This document shows positions 1 through 12,143 of a stretch of 64,000 bases of DNA, one piece after another (within the stretch, counting starts at the first letter, position 1; every line of letters begins with the position of its first letter). The translations under genes and the position numbers were made by a program. The notes beneath the pieces were generated by a model. It was given only the letters and a program-made list of their open reading frames with translations. It did no database searches and had not been told where the DNA came from. Origin of the DNA: Candidatus Latescibacterota bacterium (GTDB taxonomy: Bacteria; JAAXHH01); contig JAJEAN010000001.1 of NCBI GenBank assembly GCA_022822725.1, positions 496,001 to 560,000 of the forward strand, read 5' to 3'.

Positions 1-1563
1 AACCTGACGCCGTCGGTCATACGGGCCACGATCATGGCGGCGCTGTTCCTGGTGGGCCGGCAGATGGACCGGCAGACGGACACCGTCAACATCCTGGCCG
101 TGGCGGCCATCGCAATCCTCCTGATCTGGCCCTCGGCCCTCTTCGATCTGAGCTTCCAGCTTTCCTTCCTCGCGACCTACGCCATCATCACGGGTTATCC
201 CAGGATGAAGGAGCTGCTTCCCGAACGGCTTTCCCGGTCGGAGAAACTGTGGGCCCGGTGGCTGCGGGACGGTTTGCTGGTCTCGGTCGCGGCGCAGCTG
301 GGTGCACTGCCCGTGGTGGCGGGTACGTTCTACCAGGTATCCTGGATGTCCGCGGTGGCGAATCTGTTCATCGGGCCGCTGATTTTCCTGAATACGACCT
401 TCGGTGTACTTACCGCGCTGACCGGCCCCCTTTATATCGAGATCGCCCGTCTCTTCAGCGCGGCCAACGCGTTGGTGCTGTACGTCATGATCCATCTCTC
501 GAAGGCATTCTCCGGCGCGCCGTCCGCGCTGGTTGAGGTGCCAGCGCCTTCCACCCTCTTCTTTGCGTCCTTCTATGGCGCGGGGCTTCTGCTGCTCTGG
601 AAGCCGAGTGGGTCCCGGGAGCGGCGGGCCCGGCAGGGACTTCTGGTCCTTTCCCTCCTGCTCTTCTGTTACAACCTGTTGCCCGACCGGTCGCTGAGGA
701 TCACCGTCCTCGACGTCGGACAGGGGGACGCCATCTTCATTGCCTGTCCCAACGGACGCACCCTGCTGGTCGACGGCGGCTCCGGACCGCCCGCGTACGA
801 CGCCGGGGCCCGCGTCGTCGTGCCCTTCCTGCGCGCGAAGGGCCATCGACGCGTGGATACGATCGTCGTAACCCATCCTCACCTGGACCATTACGGCGGA
901 CTTTCGGCCGTGGTGGAATCCGTGGACGTGGGCGAGATCGTTTCAAGCGGCGTGGGATCGAGAACCGGCGCCTACCTCGCCTGGCGCGAGACCGTCGCGC
1001 GGCACGGCATCCCCTACCGCGCGGTCGGCAAGGGCGACACCCTGTCGGCGCTGGGCGGCGTGCGCGGCGTCTTCCTCCATCCGGACCCCTTGTTCCTGTC
1101 CGGTGTGACGGAGAACAACCCCAACGAGGTGTCCGTGGTCCTGCGCCTGTCCTACGGCACGTTCAGCATGCTGCTGACCGGCGACATCGAGGAAAAGGCG
1201 GAGTACGCGGTGACCCGTATGCCTGCCGCATTAAAAAGCACGGTGCTCAAATCGCCCCATCACGGCAGCAGGACGTCGAGCGGAACCGCCTTCCTGAACG
1301 CCGTCGACCCCGAGGCCGTGGCCGTCTCCGCCGGCATGTACAACTCTTTCGGCCACCCCTCGATCATCACCCTCGAGGAATACAGGCGACTGGGAGTGGC
1401 AATCTACCGGACGGACCGGGGCGGCGCGGTCACGATCCGCAGCAACGGCCGGTCCTGGGACATGCATTACTATTCGCCGCCCGCACCGCTCGGACCCACA
1501 CCCGGCCAGGTGGTGGATGGGTTTCTCTTGACAGGGAAATCCCTTCCGCCTATATTCCGGTAG
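1..1563 (+). CDS. comEC: ComEC/Rec2 DNA-uptake channel, C-terminal part (5' end outside window)
   Basis: The frame is open from base 1, so the gene starts upstream and 520 residues are visible. The first part is a series of hydrophobic segments typical of the Competence domain, starting inside the conserved SVIRATIMA stretch. After about residue 220 a metallo-beta-lactamase domain follows, with LDVGQGDAIFI, LLVDGGSG and the metal-binding motif THPHLDH (HPHLDH codons at 874-891), then LTGDIEEKAE and SPHHGS. ComEC is the inner-membrane channel for single-stranded DNA in natural transformation; the C-terminal domain is thought to be a nuclease for the non-transported strand. All visible motifs are intact. 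The last 40 bases of the coding region also contain the promoter of the next gene. Confidence 0.93.
   Translation, partial: NLTPSVIRATIMAALFLVGRQMDRQTDTVNILAVAAIAILLIWPSALFDLSFQLSFLATYAIITGYPRMKELLPERLSRSEKLWARWLRDGLLVSVAAQLGALPVVAGTFYQVSWMSAVANLFIGPLIFLNTTFGVLTALTGPLYIEIARLFSAANALVLYVMIHLSKAFSGAPSALVEVPAPSTLFFASFYGAGLLLLWKPSGSRERRARQGLLVLSLLLFCYNLLPDRSLRITVLDVGQGDAIFIACPNGRTLLVDGGSGPPAYDAGARVVVPFLRAKGHRRVDTIVVTHPHLDHYGGLSAVVESVDVGEIVSSGVGSRTGAYLAWRETVARHGIPYRAVGKGDTLSALGGVRGVFLHPDPLFLSGVTENNPNEVSVVLRLSYGTFSMLLTGDIEEKAEYAVTRMPAALKSTVLKSPHHGSRTSSGTAFLNAVDPEAVAVSAGMYNSFGHPSIITLEEYRRLGVAIYRTDRGGAVTIRSNGRSWDMHYYSPPAPLGPTPGQVVDGFLLTGKSLPPIFR
1528..1556 (+). promoter_or_regulatory. Promoter TTGACA-N17-TATATT for the TPR/peptidase gene
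   Basis: TTGACA at 1528-1533 and TATATT at 1551-1556 are separated by 17 bases. The hexamers lie inside the end of comEC and 65 bases before the next start codon, so the TPR/peptidase gene is probably transcribed on its own. Confidence 0.65.
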
Positions 1564-1620
1564 CACATCATAAGTCATTATCAATCATATAGTTAACCCC
1601 ATATTTCCATCCGGTACGTT

Positions 1621-4326
1621 ATGATCAGAGCCGCCCCGTTGCTCGTGGTGTTTCTGCTGCTCTCCGCAACGGAAATCCCTCCTCCTGCAAGCGCCCAGGA
1701 CAGCGCCGCCTTCGAACAGGCGATCGAGGAAGGCCGCGCGGCGCGCCAGCGCTACGTGGACCGGATCGAGGCACTCCGGACGGAGGTCTCGCGTCAGAAC
1801 GTCCGCCTGCGAAACGCCGGCGCCGGCAACCCGGAGGAACAGGCACGGCGCAACGCGACGATCCTGGCACTGGCGCGGCTTCACGCGTCTATCGGTCATT
1901 ACGGGCAGGCCGTCGAACTCCTGAAGAACGCGGTGGGGCAGGCAGGGACGACGGCCGATCCGGGCGAAATGCGCGCTACGGCCGGCACCGGCGAGATGCG
2001 CGCGTTGCTGGGCAGACTTCTCCTGCGCCTGGGGCGGCATGGCGAGGCGGAGGCCGTGCTGACCGCCACCCGGTCTCGGCAGGACGGGCATGCGCTGGCC
2101 GCCGTACGACTCGCGGAGGTGTATTTCACGACGGGCAGGACCGAGGAGGGCCTTGAACTGTGCCGCGAAGTCCTGAGGAACACCGGAACGCAGGGGCCGC
2201 CGAACGCGCCGGTTCTGATGGCCGCGGGGCTCGCCGCGCGGTACCTGGAGCTTTCTCACGAGGCCAACTCCTTTCTGGCCGCGGCCACCCGCGTCGACGG
2301 CGCGTACCTCGACGCCTACGTGGCGTGGGGGCGCCTGTTCCTCGACAAGCATAACCGCGCGGAAGCGACCGGGATTTTCGAGGACGCGCTGAAGATCGAC
2401 CCCGGCCATCCGCCGGCGCTGATCGGCCTGGCCGAGGCGCTTGCGGAGAAACAGCCGCTGCCGGCGGAGGCCGCGGCAAGGAAAGCGCTCGCGATTAACC
2501 CCGCGCTCATGGAGGGACGCCTTTTCCTCGCGGGCCTCTATCTGACGGACGAAGCCTATGACGATGCGATCGACCACCTGGACCAGGCCCTGGAGGTCAA
2601 CCCGGAATCTCCCGGAACCCATGCCCTCCTGGCGGCCGCCTATCACGGCCAGGGCCGCCAGTCCGAATTCGAAGCCGCGCGGCAGCGCGTCCTGGACATC
2701 AATCCGTCCTACGGCCGGCTGTACGAAATCATCGCCAACCACCTCTCGCGGCGCTACCGGTTCCGGGAGTCCGTGGAGATGGGCCGGCGGGCGATCGAGA
2801 CCGACCCCGCGCTCTGGTCGGCCTACGCCGGGCTCGGGATCAGCCTCACCCGGGTCGGCGAGATGGAAGAGGCCCGCCGGATGCTGGAACAGGCCTTCGA
2901 CCGGGACCCATTCGACACCCGGACCTACAACACGCTGGAACTGCTCGATTCCTTTGAAGATTTCGAGACCCGGGAAAGCGGCCCGTTTTTACTGAAGATC
3001 CACCGGGACGAAGACGCCGTGTACGGAAAGCTGGCCCTCGATCTGCTCGAGGAAGCCCACCGGACGATCGCGCCACGGTACGGTTTCACGACGGATAGGC
3101 ACGTGCACGTCGAGATGCTGCCGGACAACGACGATTTCATGGTGCGCATCGCCGGCGTGCCGGGAACGGGCGGACTGCTGGGAGTCTGCTTCGGCGAAGT
3201 GGTGGTGGCGAATTCACCCAGGGCCCGGCCGAAGGGGACGTTCAACTGGGGGCAGACGCTCTGGCACGAGTACGTCCATGTCACCCATCTGCAACAGACG
3301 CGCAACCGCATCCCCCGTTGGCTGGCGGAAGGCATCGCCGTCTACGAGACGCGTCTCGCCCGGCCGGAATGGGACATGGACCTGGAAGCGGAATTCGCCG
3401 AAGCGGCGATCCAGGGCGAACTGCTCCCCGTCAGCGAACTGAACCGGGGTTTCACCCGGCCGAAGTCACGGAACCAGATCGTCCTGTCCTACTACCAGGC
3501 CTCGATCGTCGTGGAATACATCGTGGATACCTTCGGATTCGAGGCGGTCCGGAGCATGCTGGACCTGTACAACCGGAATCGAACCACCGCTGAAGTCGTT
3601 CGCGAGGTAACGGGCCGGTCCATGGCAGACTTCGACCAGGCTTTCGCGGACTATACCGAAAAGCGGATCGCCGGGCTCAGGCGCGTCCTGCGATTCAAGC
3701 CGCCGCGCGACGAGAAGCCGTCCATGTCCGAACTGAAGACGATGGCGGCCGATCATCCAGAGAGTTTCTACGCCCACCTGATGCTGGGCCAGGCGTTGCA
3801 CATGCAGAAACGGTACGAAGAAGCCATCGCGCCGCTTGAACGCGCCCGGACCCTCTTCGCACGTTACACGCATGCCGGCAATCCCCACGCATTGCTGGCG
3901 GAAATCTACCTCGAACTTGGGAACACGGAGGCGGCGATGGAGGTCCTCGAGGCGCTCACCGCCGTCGACGAGGACGACTTCGAGTCCTGCAAGACGCTGG
4001 CCGGGCTTTACGCCGGGGCGGGCCGGCGCGAGGACGCCCTTCGCATCCTGGAACGCGCCGTCATGATCGACCCCTTCGACGCCGGGATCCGCAAGATGCG
4101 CGCCGGCACATACGAACGGGATGGAAGGCCGGACCTGGCCGTGCCGGAGTACGAAGCCGTGCTGGCGGTCGAGACCACCGACCGGGTGCAGGCGCAGTAC
4201 GACCTTGCCCGCGCTTACCTGGCGGCGGGAAGGAAAGACGACGCCAGGAAGGCCGCCCTCAAAGCCCTGGAGGCCGCGCCCGGCTTCGAAGCCGCCCAGG
4301 AGGTCCTGCTCCGTTCGCTGGAATGA
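1621..4326 (+). CDS. Secreted TPR protein with a peptidase MA-like (gluzincin) domain
   Basis: 901 residues. A signal peptide (hydrophobic core LLVVFLLLS, cleavage near ASA-Q around residue 26) sends it out of the cytoplasm. TPR repeats fill roughly residues 60-430 and 690-900. Between them is a zinc metallopeptidase domain of the peptidase MA-like type: HEYVH at 549-553 (HExxH) and the third ligand Glu570 in WLAEG, as expected of a gluzincin. The motif is complete, so it is probably catalytically active. The substrate is unknown; TPR-flanked MA-like peptidases are usually periplasmic or envelope proteins. It has its own promoter inside comEC and no obvious operon partner. Confidence 0.82.
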   Translation: MIRAAPLLVVFLLLSATEIPPPASAQDSAAFEQAIEEGRAARQRYVDRIEALRTEVSRQNVRLRNAGAGNPEEQARRNATILALARLHASIGHYGQAVELLKNAVGQAGTTADPGEMRATAGTGEMRALLGRLLLRLGRHGEAEAVLTATRSRQDGHALAAVRLAEVYFTTGRTEEGLELCREVLRNTGTQGPPNAPVLMAAGLAARYLELSHEANSFLAAATRVDGAYLDAYVAWGRLFLDKHNRAEATGIFEDALKIDPGHPPALIGLAEALAEKQPLPAEAAARKALAINPALMEGRLFLAGLYLTDEAYDDAIDHLDQALEVNPESPGTHALLAAAYHGQGRQSEFEAARQRVLDINPSYGRLYEIIANHLSRRYRFRESVEMGRRAIETDPALWSAYAGLGISLTRVGEMEEARRMLEQAFDRDPFDTRTYNTLELLDSFEDFETRESGPFLLKIHRDEDAVYGKLALDLLEEAHRTIAPRYGFTTDRHVHVEMLPDNDDFMVRIAGVPGTGGLLGVCFGEVVVANSPRARPKGTFNWGQTLWHEYVHVTHLQQTRNRIPRWLAEGIAVYETRLARPEWDMDLEAEFAEAAIQGELLPVSELNRGFTRPKSRNQIVLSYYQASIVVEYIVDTFGFEAVRSMLDLYNRNRTTAEVVREVTGRSMADFDQAFADYTEKRIAGLRRVLRFKPPRDEKPSMSELKTMAADHPESFYAHLMLGQALHMQKRYEEAIAPLERARTLFARYTHAGNPHALLAEIYLELGNTEAAMEVLEALTAVDEDDFESCKTLAGLYAGAGRREDALRILERAVMIDPFDAGIRKMRAGTYERDGRPDLAVPEYEAVLAVETTDRVQAQYDLARAYLAAGRKDDARKAALKALEAAPGFEAAQEVLLRSLE

Positions 4327-4467
4327 GCGCACTCACCGCCATGCCGGCACTCCGCCCGCCGGTACCTACAACGCTCGGGACAGCAACACCCGCCGCGCTC
4401 GTCCCGCCGGCACCTGCCCATCTGAACTACCGGCCCCCGCCGCGCTCGTTTCGGTCCGTTTTTGACG

Positions 4468-4496
4468 TTGCGATTCGGGCCTTCTCAATTTATATT
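4468..4496 (+). promoter_or_regulatory. Promoter TTGCGA-N17-TATATT for carB
   Basis: TTGCGA at 4468-4473 and TATATT at 4491-4496, spacer 17, in the 240-base gap before carB. An overlapping TTGACG at 4462 would give too long a spacer. The rest of the gap (4327-4467) holds only short GC-rich direct repeats (cccgccgcgctcgt twice). Confidence 0.5.
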
Positions 4497-4566
4497 CAAG
4501 CGGTTTGCTCCAACTGAACACATGTGATGCGCGGGCGCCTCACCGCTGTCCTCTTTGAGGGTCATC

Positions 4567-7884
<3,318 letters not shown>

Positions 7885-7886
7885 CC

Positions 7887-9098
7887 ATGCAAACGGCAGA
7901 AGGGGGCGTGCTGGCCCCGAAGGGATTCACGGCCAACACGGCAGGCTGCGGCATCAACAGTCCGAAGGGCAGCCGCAAGGACCTGGTGCTGATCGACGCG
8001 GGTGGGACCGCCTCCGCGGCCGGGGTGTTCACCACGAACCGGGTACAGGCCGCGCCGGTGATCCTGTCCAGGGACCATCTGCAGACCGGCATGGCGCGGG
8101 CCGTCGTGGTCAACAGCGGCAACGCCAACGCGTGCAACGGGGAACCCGGCATGGCCGACGCCCGGGAGATGGCCGCCCTGGTCGCCGGGGGGCTTGACGT
8201 GCCCGCGAGCGAGATCCTCGTCGCGTCCACCGGGGTCATCGGCCGGCCCCTGCCCATGGACCTGATCCGCGACGGCATCCGGGAAGCGCTGGACCGGCGC
8301 AACGGGGGATCCGATCCCGACGCCGCCGAGTCGATCATGACGACCGACACGGTGCCCAAGTCCTGCGCGGTGCGATTCGATCTGGACGGCATGCCCGCGG
8401 TCGTCGGCGGGATCGCCAAGGGTGCGGGCATGATCTGTCCGTACATGGCCACGATGATCAGTGTGATTACGACGGACGCCGCCATCGCGCCGGGAGCCCT
8501 CCGGTCGGGCCTGCGCCGGGCCGTCGGCAAATCCTTCAACTGCATCACCGTCGACGGCGACATGAGCACGAACGACACGGTATTCGTCCTGGCGAACGGC
8601 GCTGCGGGCAACCCGGAAATCACGCAGCCCGAAGGGAACGCCTACGAGCGGTTCGCCGAAGCGCTCGAGCACGTCTGCACCGACCTGGCGAAGAAGATCG
8701 CCCGGGACGGCGAAGGCGCGACCAAACTCGTGGAGATCCGCGTGAGAGGCGCCCGGTCGGACGAGGACGCCCGGACGATCGGCATGAGCGTGGCGAACTC
8801 CGCCCTCGTGAAGACGGCCATCTACGGCCACGACCCCAACTGGGGCCGGATCCTCTGCGCCGTCGGGTACGCGGACGCCGAATCGGATCCGGACACGATC
8901 GACCTGTTCCTCTGCGGCCACCAGCTGACGCGCGACGGCCAGGGGCTCCCTCTCGACGAGCCGACCATGCGAAAAGCCTTGTCCGCCAGTGAGATCCCCG
9001 TCGAGATCGACCTCAAGCTGGGAGACGGATCGGCGACGGTTTGGACCTGCGACATGTCCCACGAATACGTGACCGTGAACGCGGAATACACCACCTGA
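7887..9098 (+). CDS. argJ: Bifunctional glutamate N-acetyltransferase / ornithine acetyltransferase
   Basis: Transfers the acetyl group from N-acetylornithine to glutamate in the cyclic arginine pathway; bifunctional forms also use acetyl-CoA. 403 residues. ArgJ is made as a precursor that cuts itself before a threonine; the site is visible in ICPYMATM, with the new N-terminal Thr at about residue 189. Other family blocks are VNSGNANACNG, VASTGVIG and GHDPNWGR. I choose ATG 7887 (MQTAEGGVLAPKGF), two bases after the carB stop, so carB and argJ are co-transcribed. Its presence means ornithine is probably made with acetylated intermediates, separately from the LysW system at 30.6-38.2 kb. Confidence 0.95.
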   Translation: MQTAEGGVLAPKGFTANTAGCGINSPKGSRKDLVLIDAGGTASAAGVFTTNRVQAAPVILSRDHLQTGMARAVVVNSGNANACNGEPGMADAREMAALVAGGLDVPASEILVASTGVIGRPLPMDLIRDGIREALDRRNGGSDPDAAESIMTTDTVPKSCAVRFDLDGMPAVVGGIAKGAGMICPYMATMISVITTDAAIAPGALRSGLRRAVGKSFNCITVDGDMSTNDTVFVLANGAAGNPEITQPEGNAYERFAEALEHVCTDLAKKIARDGEGATKLVEIRVRGARSDEDARTIGMSVANSALVKTAIYGHDPNWGRILCAVGYADAESDPDTIDLFLCGHQLTRDGQGLPLDEPTMRKALSASEIPVEIDLKLGDGSATVWTCDMSHEYVTVNAEYTT

Positions 9099-9130
9099 CA
9101 CCCCACGAAAGATTCCGAGGAAGACGCGTC

Positions 9131-10720
9131 ATGATACCAGGAAATAAACCTGTGTACACGATCCTCACCGCCGCGCTCTGGGCAATGGCCCTCTATGGCG
9201 TCACCACGGCTTTCCCGGCCGCCGCCCAGCCTGGGGCCGTGTCGATCACGGAAGACCCCGGACCGGTGCCGGTGAAGGAACTGGCGGAAAGGCGGGCCCG
9301 GATCCTCGAAGGCATGGGGAGCGGGATCATGATCCTGTTCGGGGCGGAACCCAAGGTGTTCAGCAACGACGTGAACTATCCCTACCGGCAGGAAAGCAAC
9401 CTCTTCTACCTGACCGGCATCAGCCAGCCCGGCGCTACGCTCGTGCTGCTGCCCGGGAATCGAAACCAGAAGGAGATCCTCTTCCTTCCCAGGCGCGATC
9501 CTGCACGGGAAATCTGGACCGGCCACATGATCGGGGTGGAAGAAGCCCGTCGCCGGACCGGGATCGCCCATGTATGGCCGAGTGAGGAATTCGACGCCTT
9601 CGTGGAGGCCGTCCTCCACGGTTCGGTCTATGGAAAACGTCCATCCGACGACGACCGCGACTACCGGGCCGTCGGCGAATCCGTCGAGAACGGAACGCCC
9701 GTGGCCGTCTGGCTCCTGGCCGACGCCAGTTCCAGGTACGGCAGCCGGTATCCCCGGGCCCTCCGGTTCGCCTCGGAGGCCGCTCGTTTTCCCGCCGTCC
9801 AGGTGCGGTTGGCGTCCCGCATGTTCCGGGATCTGCGCGTCGTCAAATCGGACTGGGAGATGCAGCGGCTGCAGCGCGCCGTCGACATCACCCGCCTGGC
9901 GCAGCGTGCCATCATGCGCCGGGCAGCCGGACTGGTCGTACGGGGCGGACCGGGCGGTAATTACGGGCCAGCCGGAACAGGCGGACCGCTGAACGAATCC
10001 GTACTCGACGGCATCATTCTTTCCACCTATCGCGCGCACGGCGCGCACTGGGGTTTCCCGTCCATCGTGGCCTCGGGGCCCAACGCCACGACCCTGCACT
10101 ACGAGGAAAACAACCGGGAGATCGCAACCGGCGAACTCGTCCTGGCCGATATCGGCGCGGCCGTCGGATACTACACGGCCGACGTCACGCGAACGTTCCC
10201 GGTCGGCGGTGTCTTCTCGGAAGCACAGCGCGAAGTGTACGAGATCGTCCTCGATGCCCATGCCCGGGGCGTCGCCGCCGTCCGGCCAGGCACGACCATG
10301 CGCAGCGTCCATGACGTGGCGCGGAAGGCCCTCGCGGACGGACTCCTGAAACTGGGGTTGATTACGAGTACGTCGGGGAACCAGTACCGCATGTGGTTCA
10401 TGCACGGCACGAGCCACTGGCTCGGGCTGGACGTCCATGACGTGGGCGGAAGGGACATGCCCTTCAGACCGGGCATGGTGATCACGGTGGAACCGGGCAT
10501 CTACGTCCGGGAGGACACGCTGGAGAACCTGGACGACACCCCGCGGAACCGGGCGCTGATCGAGGCGATACGGCCCGCTTTCGAACGGTACCGGAATATC
10601 GGGATACGCATAGAAGACGACGTGCTGGTGACCGAAGACGGAAACCGGGTGCTGTCGGCGGGCACGCCCCGGTCGATCGAGGAAATCGAAGCCTTGATGG
10701 GGAAACCGGCCGGCAGGTAA
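9131..10720 (+). CDS. pepP: Exported Xaa-Pro aminopeptidase (M24B family)
   Basis: Removes N-terminal residues that precede proline. 529 residues from ATG 9131, with GAGGA 11-15 bases upstream. It begins with a signal peptide (ILTAALWAMALYG, cleavage near PAAA-Q), which is unusual since PepP is normally cytoplasmic. An N-terminal AMP_N domain (about 45-190) contains YPYRQESNLFYLTG. The C-terminal pita-bread domain has the dinuclear metal ligands: two Asp in LADIGAAVGYYTADVTR, His in MHGTSHWLGLDVHD, Glu in VEPGIY and Glu in IRIEDDVLVT. All are present, so it should be active, probably in the periplasm on peptides. It lies between argJ and moeA with no functional link that I can see. Confidence 0.9.
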   Translation: MIPGNKPVYTILTAALWAMALYGVTTAFPAAAQPGAVSITEDPGPVPVKELAERRARILEGMGSGIMILFGAEPKVFSNDVNYPYRQESNLFYLTGISQPGATLVLLPGNRNQKEILFLPRRDPAREIWTGHMIGVEEARRRTGIAHVWPSEEFDAFVEAVLHGSVYGKRPSDDDRDYRAVGESVENGTPVAVWLLADASSRYGSRYPRALRFASEAARFPAVQVRLASRMFRDLRVVKSDWEMQRLQRAVDITRLAQRAIMRRAAGLVVRGGPGGNYGPAGTGGPLNESVLDGIILSTYRAHGAHWGFPSIVASGPNATTLHYEENNREIATGELVLADIGAAVGYYTADVTRTFPVGGVFSEAQREVYEIVLDAHARGVAAVRPGTTMRSVHDVARKALADGLLKLGLITSTSGNQYRMWFMHGTSHWLGLDVHDVGGRDMPFRPGMVITVEPGIYVREDTLENLDDTPRNRALIEAIRPAFERYRNIGIRIEDDVLVTEDGNRVLSAGTPRSIEEIEALMGKPAGR

Positions 10721-10750
10721 GCCCATGCCGCGGGCTTAGGGGATGGATTC

Positions 10751-12133
10751 ATGACAGCGGACCGTATGCTCACCGTGGAAGAGGCCCAGGAGATCGTGCT
10801 GGATTCGGTCTCCGTCTCGGGCATCGAGCGCGTACCGCTGTCCGAGAGCCAGGACCGGGTGCTCGCCGAAGACGTGGCGCCGAGGTTCGACGTGCCGCCT
10901 CACGATAATTCCTCGGTAGATGGCTATGCCGTAAGGGCCGCGGACACGTCGGGCGCATCCGAGGCGGCTCCCTGCCGCCTCGAGGTCCTAGAAGAGATTC
11001 CCGCGGGCACCGTTCCCACCGCGCTCGTGAGTTCCGGAAAGTCTTCACGCATCATGACCGGCGCCTTCCTCCCTGGAGGCGCGGATGCCGTCGTCATGGT
11101 GGAGCACACCAGACAGAGCAAAAAAGGCGTAGAAATACTGAAAGCGGTAAATCCGGGGCAGAACGTACGCTACCGGGGAGAAGACGTAAGGCAGGGCCAG
11201 CGGGTCCTTTTCTCCGGCGCTGAAATCGGGCCCGGCGAGATCGGCCTCCTGGCGGCCTTCCAACGGTCCCAGGTCGCGGTACGCAGGCGCCCGGCCGTGG
11301 CCATCCTTTCCACGGGCGACGAGATCGTCGAAATCGACGAGCGGCTTGTACCTGGAAAAATCGTCAACAGCAACAGCTATTCCCTGGCCGCACTCGTACG
11401 GGCATGCAATGGCCGGCCGGTCAACCTGGGCATCGCCAGGGACAGCGAAGCCGAGATCGCGAAGACCATTCGGTCGGCGCTGAGCGCCGATATGGTCCTT
11501 TCCACCGGCGGAGTCTCCGTGGGCGACTACGACTACGTGAAAAAGGTGCTGGAAGACCTCGGCACGGACATGAGATTCTGGCGGGTGAAGATGAAGCCGG
11601 GCAAGCCCCTCGCCTACGGTCTGCTGCAGGGGAAGCCGTACTTCGGCCTGCCGGGCAATCCCGTGTCCTGCATGGTCTCCTTCCTTCTCTTCGCACGGCC
11701 CGCCATGCGGAAGATGATGGGCTACGGCCCCCATGAATGGCGCCTGCCCACAATCCAGGCGGAACTCGAGAACGATCTGACTGCAGGCGGGGACCGGCGG
11801 CACTATCTGCGCGCGAGGATCACCTGTACCGGCGGCCGATTTTACGCCTCGACCGTCGCGGGCCAGGGATCGGGCATGCTCAGTTCCATGACCGGGACCA
11901 ACGGTCTCGTCGTCGTGGAAACCGGGGTAACCTCCGTGCTCCGCGGATCCGAGGTCCAGGTGCTGCTGATGGGCGCGGACGGAATGAGTGTTGCCGGACA
12001 GGATGCAGCTGCACAGGATGCCGCCGGACAGTATGTCGTCGGACAGGATACGGCCCGACAGGGCGTCGCCGGACAGGATACGGCCCGACAGGGCGTTGCC
12101 GGACAGGATACGGCCCGACGGGATATACCGTGA
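10751..12133 (+). CDS. moeA: Molybdopterin molybdenumtransferase, first paralogue, with repeat tail
   Basis: Inserts molybdate into adenylylated molybdopterin in the last step of molybdenum cofactor synthesis. 460 residues. MoeA domains are clear: DVPPHDNSSVDGYAV near the N-terminus, IMTGAFLPGGADAVVMVE, then the MoCF-binding domain with ILSTGDEIVE, LSTGGVSVGDYDYVK and FGLPGNPVSCMVSF. The normal protein ends near residue 413. The last 45 or so residues are a low-complexity tail built from a 10-residue unit (GQDTARQGVA), produced by a 30-bp tandem repeat. The second moeA starts 10 bases after the stop. Confidence 0.93.
   Translation: MTADRMLTVEEAQEIVLDSVSVSGIERVPLSESQDRVLAEDVAPRFDVPPHDNSSVDGYAVRAADTSGASEAAPCRLEVLEEIPAGTVPTALVSSGKSSRIMTGAFLPGGADAVVMVEHTRQSKKGVEILKAVNPGQNVRYRGEDVRQGQRVLFSGAEIGPGEIGLLAAFQRSQVAVRRRPAVAILSTGDEIVEIDERLVPGKIVNSNSYSLAALVRACNGRPVNLGIARDSEAEIAKTIRSALSADMVLSTGGVSVGDYDYVKKVLEDLGTDMRFWRVKMKPGKPLAYGLLQGKPYFGLPGNPVSCMVSFLLFARPAMRKMMGYGPHEWRLPTIQAELENDLTAGGDRRHYLRARITCTGGRFYASTVAGQGSGMLSSMTGTNGLVVVETGVTSVLRGSEVQVLLMGADGMSVAGQDAAAQDAAGQYVVGQDTARQGVAGQDTARQGVAGQDTARRDIP
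11991..12125 (+). repeat. 30-bp tandem repeat coding the MoeA1 tail
   Basis: The unit begins ggacaggatacggcccgac and is 30 bp long. Two near-perfect copies (12041-12070, 12071-12100) are followed by a partial one (12101-12120); more degenerate copies extend upstream to about 11991. The unit is a multiple of three, so the reading frame is kept and each copy adds ten residues. Confidence 0.8.
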
Positions 12134-12143
12134 GGAACGCGCG

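Noticed and set aside
11991-12125. 30-bp repeats in moeA1 as a CRISPR array
   Set aside because: The units are directly adjacent without spacers and are read in frame as part of the protein.
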